DNA of 64,000 nucleotides from JBBTCX01 sp964494205 (GTDB lineage Bacteria > Planctomycetota > Phycisphaerae > UBA1845): positions 62,001-126,000 of the forward strand of contig CAZBRD010000001.1 in the NCBI GenBank assembly GCA_964494205.1, written 5' to 3'. Position 1 is the stretch's first letter. Each line of letters begins with the position of its first letter. The position numbers and the translations under genes were made by a program. The notes beneath the pieces were generated by a model, which saw only the letters and a list, made by a program, of their open reading frames with translations, ran no database searches and had not been told where the DNA came from. Positions 59,064-64,000 of this stretch are shown in pieces.

Positions 59064-61442
59064 ATGATTGCAAGCATGCCCTCTGGAAACGGTTCTGTTC
59101 ATTACCAGCGATCCCGAGGCCCCTTGGGCTGGGTGCTGGATTTCTTCAGCAGCGTGTGGGTCGGCATCGTCTGGCTTGTCCTGCTCTTCATTTATTGCTC
59201 GATCGGCAGCGCGTTGCCGCAGTTCCGTCAGCTTCCCGCGCTCGAAATGACTGAGTTCCAGTGGTTCCACTGGTGGCCTTTCGACGTGTTGATCGCCCTC
59301 TTCTGCACGAGTCTCGTCGTAGTGACCCTCCGGAAGATTCAGCTCAGCTGGGTGAACGCGGGTGTCTGGTTGATCCATACGGGCATCATCATCTTGTGCA
59401 TCGGCAGCGTGGTTTACTTCGGCCTCAAAGAAGAAGGCGATGCGCCCGTTTTTCGCCGCAGCGTGAAAATCGAAATGCCGGGAATGGATAAGCCCGTGCG
59501 AATGGTCGCGATCCCCGGCAGTAAAACCTCAGCCATCGTTGGGCCGGACATGTGGCGGTTCGAAATTCAGGACACGAACAATTCCTGGCCGATCCTTTCC
59601 GACGAAAACAAAGGCGAGAAGGCTTACGCGATTAACGTGATGGTCAAGCCGCCAACGGGCGAACCGTTCATCCGCCAGCTTCTCGCGGGGTACCCCCAAT
59701 ACACCGAAGACGTTATGCCGGGCAAGGGTCGGGCGATCAAAGCCATCGGCAAGAAGTTGGTCGATGAAAACTTGCAACTCTCGCTCGATTATGAGCCGAC
59801 GGAGTATTTCCACCTGATGGATACGTGGGCGCTGTTTGTTCGCAAAGTGGGCGATAAGGAGTGGATTCAGCGACCGATCCACGGCATGGGTCGCTATCAC
59901 GATCGCGTAGCCTCTCGCGAGTTGGTGTTCACCGAACCGAACGAGCCGTTCATTCCTCGGCCGATCGACATCAACGTGCCGTCCGTCAACGACGCCGATC
60001 CACTGAAGAACGCTTCGATGCGTGTGACCGGCTATCTGAGGTATGCCCAAGAGCAGCGTCGTTGGCGCGATGGCGGGGATCGGTTGTTTCCGGTGGTGAA
60101 GGTCACCGCGCTCTCGCCACAGGGCAACAAATCGTACGAGCTGGTTGCGCTCGATCGCGAACGAAATCACGTCGAGAACGGCGTATTGGAATTCAGATGG
60201 CTTAAGGACTCGCAGGATATCGCAACATTGCCGAAGGATTCGCGAGCGAAACTGATCATCGATGTTCCTTCGACGAAACATCACGAAGAAAAAGTGATGA
60301 CAGCCGAAACGGTCGTCGGCCGTGAGGGCGAGTTCACCAAGATAGCCGGTACGGATTTTTCTTATCGCATCATCAATGTTCAGGATGGACTCACGATACC
60401 TAATCGCGACGGAGTTTTGTCGATCGCGATGGTAGAAATCGAAACGCCCGAAGGTCGCTTCACCCGAATGGTGGCCGACCAGGCGGACATGACGCGCGAC
60501 ATGCACGGCGCGGAGGCTGACCCACACGCGACCAATCAGCGAGTGCCGAAAGAACCCGACGGGCGCATCGTCATGACTTACGAGCCCGCGAGCGCACCGA
60601 TCATTTTGGCCGCCCACCCCAACGGTTTGCACATGATCGTAAATGGTCAGTCGGGCAGGACGGTGGAAAAGCCCGTCGCAGTGGGTGACGTGACCCATAT
60701 CGTCGATGGCTTGGACTTGCGAATTGATTCGCTCATCACCAACGCGATATTCGAGACCAAGCCATACGTCGTTCCCATGCACGAGCGACAGAAGGACGCA
60801 CGTGAAACCTTCTCGATGATCCGTCTTGAGATGGACACGGGTAATGGGACGCAGTCTCGCTGGCTGAACTTCAATCAGTATGCGTTGCCGAATGAACAAT
60901 ATGCCTACATGGGCCGCATGGGATATCAGCCGGAGCGGTTTCGCATGCCCGACGGTAGTTGGGTTGAGGTGATGTTCTCTCGCGAGCGCAAACGGCTGCC
61001 CAATCCCATCGCGCTGGAGAGTTTCGATTTGCAAACGCACGTCGGCGGATTCACCGGAAGCGCACTTACGATTTTCAATTACGTGAGCCAGCTTCGATTC
61101 CTCGATCATGGAAAATGGACGGAGACATCGCAGATCGCGGTGAATGCCCCAACCAACTACGGTGGTTATTGGTACTTCCAGTCCACCTGGGATCGTCCGA
61201 TGAGCGGCAATCCGCAGAGCGGCATGAACTTTACCGGTCTCGGCGTGGGCAATCGGCACGGCGTGTATACTCAGTTGGCCGGCTGCTGCATTGCGACGTT
61301 TGGTATGTTCTACGCTTTCTATGTGAAGCCGATTCTGAAGCGTCGCCGCGCGGAGCAGGCGCGTTCGCAAAGTGGTGTTGGACGAGAAGTGAATGAGGAA
61401 GCGCCCGCGGCGGACTCGATGCGCGAAACTGCAACGGTTTGA
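59064..61442 (+). CDS. resB: ResB/CcsB-type cytochrome c biogenesis protein
   Basis: ATG 59064 (MIASMPSGNG) has AAGGA six bases upstream. The 792-residue protein has three N-terminal membrane helices (about 20-50, 68-90 and 95-115: VWVGIVWLVLLFIYCSIGSALP, WLIHTGIIILCIGSVVYFGL) and one near the C-terminus (GVYTQLAGCCIATFGMFYAFY). A large periplasmic region of about 600 residues lies between, as in the ResB family. Together with CcsA/ResC it moves haem and attaches it to apocytochrome c. The ccsA gene follows 104 bases later. The C-terminal tail after the last helix is longer than usual and polar. Confidence 0.88.
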   Translation: MIASMPSGNGSVHYQRSRGPLGWVLDFFSSVWVGIVWLVLLFIYCSIGSALPQFRQLPALEMTEFQWFHWWPFDVLIALFCTSLVVVTLRKIQLSWVNAGVWLIHTGIIILCIGSVVYFGLKEEGDAPVFRRSVKIEMPGMDKPVRMVAIPGSKTSAIVGPDMWRFEIQDTNNSWPILSDENKGEKAYAINVMVKPPTGEPFIRQLLAGYPQYTEDVMPGKGRAIKAIGKKLVDENLQLSLDYEPTEYFHLMDTWALFVRKVGDKEWIQRPIHGMGRYHDRVASRELVFTEPNEPFIPRPIDINVPSVNDADPLKNASMRVTGYLRYAQEQRRWRDGGDRLFPVVKVTALSPQGNKSYELVALDRERNHVENGVLEFRWLKDSQDIATLPKDSRAKLIIDVPSTKHHEEKVMTAETVVGREGEFTKIAGTDFSYRIINVQDGLTIPNRDGVLSIAMVEIETPEGRFTRMVADQADMTRDMHGAEADPHATNQRVPKEPDGRIVMTYEPASAPIILAAHPNGLHMIVNGQSGRTVEKPVAVGDVTHIVDGLDLRIDSLITNAIFETKPYVVPMHERQKDARETFSMIRLEMDTGNGTQSRWLNFNQYALPNEQYAYMGRMGYQPERFRMPDGSWVEVMFSRERKRLPNPIALESFDLQTHVGGFTGSALTIFNYVSQLRFLDHGKWTETSQIAVNAPTNYGGYWYFQSTWDRPMSGNPQSGMNFTGLGVGNRHGVYTQLAGCCIATFGMFYAFYVKPILKRRRAEQARSQSGVGREVNEEAPAADSMRETATV

Positions 61443-61448
61443 AATGAG

Positions 61449-61513
61449 GGACCGAGGTAGGAATCTCGGTCCAGCAAGAAACGAACGCTGGATCGAGATT
61501 CCCATCTCGATCC
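61449..61513. repeat. Paired mutually complementary hairpins between resB and ccsA
   Basis: GGACCGAG-GTAGGAAT-CTCGGTCC (61449-61472) and GGATCGAGAT-TCCC-ATCTCGATCC (61490-61513) are two hairpins. The centres are near reverse complements. The element is within an apparent operon, seven bases after the resB stop. Confidence 0.75.
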
Positions 61514-61546
61514 GGGCACTCCCAAAAACAGTGAATGGGGTTGCGT

Positions 61547-63523
61547 ATGAAAATAAAAGTAATTGATCTGATGGTGGTCGGCGTGTTGGCTGGGCTCATC
61601 GGTTACTCTGTCATGAACCGTCCGAAGAGGGTCGATCCCGCGCCGCCGTCGTTTGCGGAGAAGGTTGATCTAGGTCCGTTCAACAAGATCGCGGTGAACG
61701 CCGACGGCCGTTTGCGATCGTTCGAATCGCACGCGAAAGCTTACATGGGCATGATCAGCGGGCCGCGCTCGCTCGGCGGACACAGCAACGGGTTCAGCTA
61801 TCTCGACCTCATCTTTCGTCCGGACAACTACGACAACGTCGACATTGTCTACGTGAAGAACAAGCAGGTTCGCCAACAGATGCTCGATCTGCTGAAGAGC
61901 CAATCATTGGTCGACGCCGCGCGATACGACACGATCATGAAGAGCGGGCTGTTCTCGCGAACGCTGCTCGAAAACCAGGCCGTACAAAATCTGCTGCAGA
62001 AGCTCGGCGAAGATTTGATTCGCACTGCCAAGGTGGTCAACGCGATCAATGACGGGCTTGCGGTTTCCGATTCGCGCCTGCTGACAAGGGAGCTTCGCGT
62101 GGTCGCGCCACCGAGCGGCGAGGAAAACTCGCCATGGCTTTCCATTGGTGAAATGGTGGCGGCTGCGGGTGCGCCCAATGACGATAACCACGCCGGGTTG
62201 ATGCAGAAGGATAAGCGACTGGCAGGATTGAGTGATGAATTCACGCGGGAAGCTGCGAACGAGTGGCAGGCTTTGCAGTCGGCGTGGCGCGGCGAAGACG
62301 CGAACGCGGTCAACGCCCATATTGCGAAACTGGCGGCCATGTTCCCGACGATTTCTCCGCAGTTATACCCGGCTGAGAATCGACTCTCGCTCGAAAGCTG
62401 GTACTTCCGCAACAAGAGCATGACGTGGGTGTGGTATTTGTATGTCGCAGCCATCGCTCCGCTGCTCATGTCCATTATCTACAAATGGGATCGGGCGCGG
62501 GCGATCGGCATGGCTTTGTTCGTCATTGCGTTTGGCGCGCACACAGCTTCGCTCGGCGTGCGCTGGTACATCTCTGGCCGCTGGCCGAACTCGAACATGT
62601 TTGAGGCGGTGACGACAGCCGCGTGGCTCGGCGGTGTTCTTGCGATTGGGTTAGAGTGGTTCACGCGGCGCACAGCCTTTCGCAATTTGTTCGCGCTGGG
62701 GTCGGGCGTGATGTCGATGCTCGCGCTGATGGCTGCGTATTTTCTGCCGGCGGATTTGACCTCCACGATCAACAACAAGATGGCTGCGCTCAACGATGTA
62801 TGGCTGTACATCCACACCAACATGATCATCCTGAGTTACGCGATCATCGGCATCGCATGTATTCCGGCGCTGTTGATGCTGCGTCATCGCTGGTGCCTCG
62901 CGTGGGACAACGGATCGATTCACAAGATTCGTTTGGTTGTTCTCCCAATCGCACTCGGCGTGCTGAACCTGACTGCGTATTACCTGGTCATGCATGCGAT
63001 TGACCCCATCGGGCATGGGCTGAGCAGGAATGCACTTCTGGCGAGTGCCGGCGCGCTGGCTGGTTCATTCTTCGTCGTTGCATCGGAGATCATGAGCATT
63101 CGTGAGCGTCGTCGCGCGGGTGAGTTGCGAGTGGAGAAGGCTGCATCGGGCGGGGCTGCGTCGCTGATTCTAAGCAACAAAGCCACTTCGCCGTTCCTCA
63201 AGCCGGAGGCGCAAACGTCGAGCCAGGTATTGGATGGTGCGACGATGGTGCTCGTCGAGCTTTCGTTCATCACGCTGTTTGTCGGCACGGTGATGGGCGC
63301 GATTTGGGCGGACCACTCGTGGGGCCGACCGTGGGGCTGGGACCCGAAGGAAGTCTTCGCGCTCAACACGTTCATCATTTATCTGATCCTCGTTCACGTG
63401 CGGTTCAAGGTCCGCGACAAGGGCCTGTGGACGGCGGTGCTGGCGGTGATCGGCTTCGAGGTCATGATGTTCAACTGGATCGTGGTGAACTTCGTGATCA
63501 GCGGGTTGCATAGTTACGCGTAG
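61547..63523 (+). CDS. ccsA: CcsA/ResC-type cytochrome c biogenesis protein with N-terminal extension
   Basis: ATG 61547 starts MKIKVIDLMVVGVLAGLIG; the GGGG six bases upstream is a modest ribosome-binding site. The 658-residue product has an N-terminal membrane helix and about 260 soluble residues with no recognised domain. A CcsA-like core of roughly eight membrane helices (about 290-655) follows. The core contains the tryptophan-rich haem-handling motif HSWGRPWGWDPKE and candidate haem-ligand histidines. It forms the cytochrome c synthetase with ResB. Typical CcsA is about 300-400 residues, so the N-terminal region is an addition. Confidence 0.9.
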   Translation: MKIKVIDLMVVGVLAGLIGYSVMNRPKRVDPAPPSFAEKVDLGPFNKIAVNADGRLRSFESHAKAYMGMISGPRSLGGHSNGFSYLDLIFRPDNYDNVDIVYVKNKQVRQQMLDLLKSQSLVDAARYDTIMKSGLFSRTLLENQAVQNLLQKLGEDLIRTAKVVNAINDGLAVSDSRLLTRELRVVAPPSGEENSPWLSIGEMVAAAGAPNDDNHAGLMQKDKRLAGLSDEFTREAANEWQALQSAWRGEDANAVNAHIAKLAAMFPTISPQLYPAENRLSLESWYFRNKSMTWVWYLYVAAIAPLLMSIIYKWDRARAIGMALFVIAFGAHTASLGVRWYISGRWPNSNMFEAVTTAAWLGGVLAIGLEWFTRRTAFRNLFALGSGVMSMLALMAAYFLPADLTSTINNKMAALNDVWLYIHTNMIILSYAIIGIACIPALLMLRHRWCLAWDNGSIHKIRLVVLPIALGVLNLTAYYLVMHAIDPIGHGLSRNALLASAGALAGSFFVVASEIMSIRERRRAGELRVEKAASGGAASLILSNKATSPFLKPEAQTSSQVLDGATMVLVELSFITLFVGTVMGAIWADHSWGRPWGWDPKEVFALNTFIIYLILVHVRFKVRDKGLWTAVLAVIGFEVMMFNWIVVNFVISGLHSYA

Positions 63524-63800
63524 ACGAAAACCTAAAGCCTAAAACCAAAAACCTAAATCTGCCACGCGGCCTGATGGGCGATCGGGAATTGTCGAATGTC
63601 GACCCACTGCGTGGGGGCGAAGTGCGATTGTCGATTGGCGGGGATGAACCACAAAGGCACCAAGACACAAAGTCTGGTTGGTGTCTTATACGCATCCCAT
63701 CAAATAATGGCGCTGCAAGGATGATCGATCAGTCGTGCCTACGGCACTTGATCTTTTGAGCATTCACTTCTTACCCAGCATTGAAAGTGCTGGGCTATTC
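63524..63800. other. Intergenic region with REP-like hairpins
   Basis: After ccsA no gene is seen. GTGCC-TAC-GGCAC (63735-63747) is a small hairpin, and ACCACAAAGGCACCAAGACAC (about 63647-63667) is of a type common in intergenic DNA of planctomycetes and others. A larger pair lies across the end of the next gene. Confidence 0.45.
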
Positions 63801-63822
63801 TCATTCCGTCCCTGACGGGACG
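63774..63822. repeat. Two tandem hairpins at the end of the partial gene
   Basis: CCCAGCA-TTGAAAG-TGCTGGG (63774-63794) and CGTCCC-TGAC-GGGACG (63807-63822). The second lies within the last codons of the minus-strand gene. Confidence 0.65.
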
Positions 63823-64000
63823 AGGGCATTCGCGGCATTTGACGTTGTTGGTCCACTTGTTACGTGCGCCTCGACGGCCTGTTCGAATGACTTGGTGTCT
63901 TCGGGTGTCAGGCCGACGCCGAGGCGGGCTAGGGTGGCGGAGATGCAGGTCCAGCCGCCGGCGGGTTGTTTGCGCCAGCGGCGGATGTCGGACCATTTGA
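63801..64000 (-). CDS. Partial minus-strand gene, 3' end only
   Basis: A minus-strand frame enters from the right edge and ends with TGA at 63801-63803. The 66 codons include KWSDIRRWRKQPA, TCISATLARLGVGLTPEDTKSF and EQAVEAHV, which look like a real coding sequence with normal codon use. No start is in the window. No family is recognised from this fragment. The last residues overlap a palindromic repeat, which may have extended the natural C-terminus. Confidence 0.55.
   Translation of the reverse strand, partial: KWSDIRRWRKQPAGGWTCISATLARLGVGLTPEDTKSFEQAVEAHVTSGPTTSNAANALVPSGTE

Noticed and set aside
59529..61505. Open frame of 658 codons antisense to resB
   Set aside because: The plus strand encodes a clear ResB. 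The antisense translation shows no family motif and is a product of GC-rich codon bias.

Overview
The window looks like chromosomal DNA from a member of the Planctomycetota, probably a Phycisphaerae-like lineage. The signs are many secreted proteins ending in dockerin-like repeats, Cys-rich calcium-type repeats with an IPTL-CTERM-like tail, 'GACC' cysteine modules, FHA and protein-kinase signalling genes, OmpA/HDOD/ResB/CcsA housekeeping genes and many intergenic paired hairpins. This placement is inference from gene content. No plasmid, phage, insertion sequence or CRISPR array was seen, and no tRNA was recognised.

Layout. 1-2.7 kb: the end of a metal ABC ATPase, a permease fused to a DtxR/MntR-type regulator, an outer-membrane-type protein and a 35-residue peptide gene. 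2.7-7.5 kb (minus): a secreted M14 carboxypeptidase and a POT peptide transporter, a plausible extracellular proteolysis and uptake pair. 7.7-13.5 kb: an origin-type cluster of dnaA-like gene, dnaN, dciA-like gene and gyrB. The dnaA-like gene has domains I and III but no DNA-binding domain IV. 13.6-16.5 kb: two tandem secreted sugar-dehydrogenase-like proteins. 16.5-20.3 kb: small proteins, a DUF1015 protein and a divergent QueC-like protein. 20.6-37.8 kb: accessory DNA with three Cys-rich repeat proteins, a GH15 glucoamylase remnant, a GT9 glycosyltransferase, an OBAP (DUF1264) protein, a VapBC-type pair, hutU, a basic Ser/Arg-rich protein, a possible SRP-like RNA and a double-FHA protein.

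38-43 kb: a conserved small protein, a second FHA protein and a membrane Ser/Thr kinase. 43-49.5 kb: a long phosphoglucomutase, a DUF6624 protein, a YWTD-propeller protein and glyA. 49.6-58.8 kb: MORN lipoprotein, LamG-dockerin protein, zinc-ribbon membrane protein, tRNA-dihydrouridine synthase, HDOD protein, two planctomycete-type conserved proteins and an OmpA lipoprotein closed by a strong terminator. 59-63.5 kb: resB and ccsA for cytochrome c maturation. A partial minus-strand gene runs off the right edge.

The strongest unusual observation is the DnaA-like protein next to dnaN that stops before domain IV and also lacks the sensor II arginine, beside an intergenic region without recognisable DnaA boxes. 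Other notable items are the permease-regulator fusion, the GH15 remnant with TGA in place of a tryptophan codon, a family of cloverleaf-like paired hairpins at about ten sites, and two different C-terminal anchor types on otherwise similar Cys-rich repeat proteins. Starts were moved from the longest possible ORF where a Shine-Dalgarno-like sequence or family alignment favoured an internal codon.
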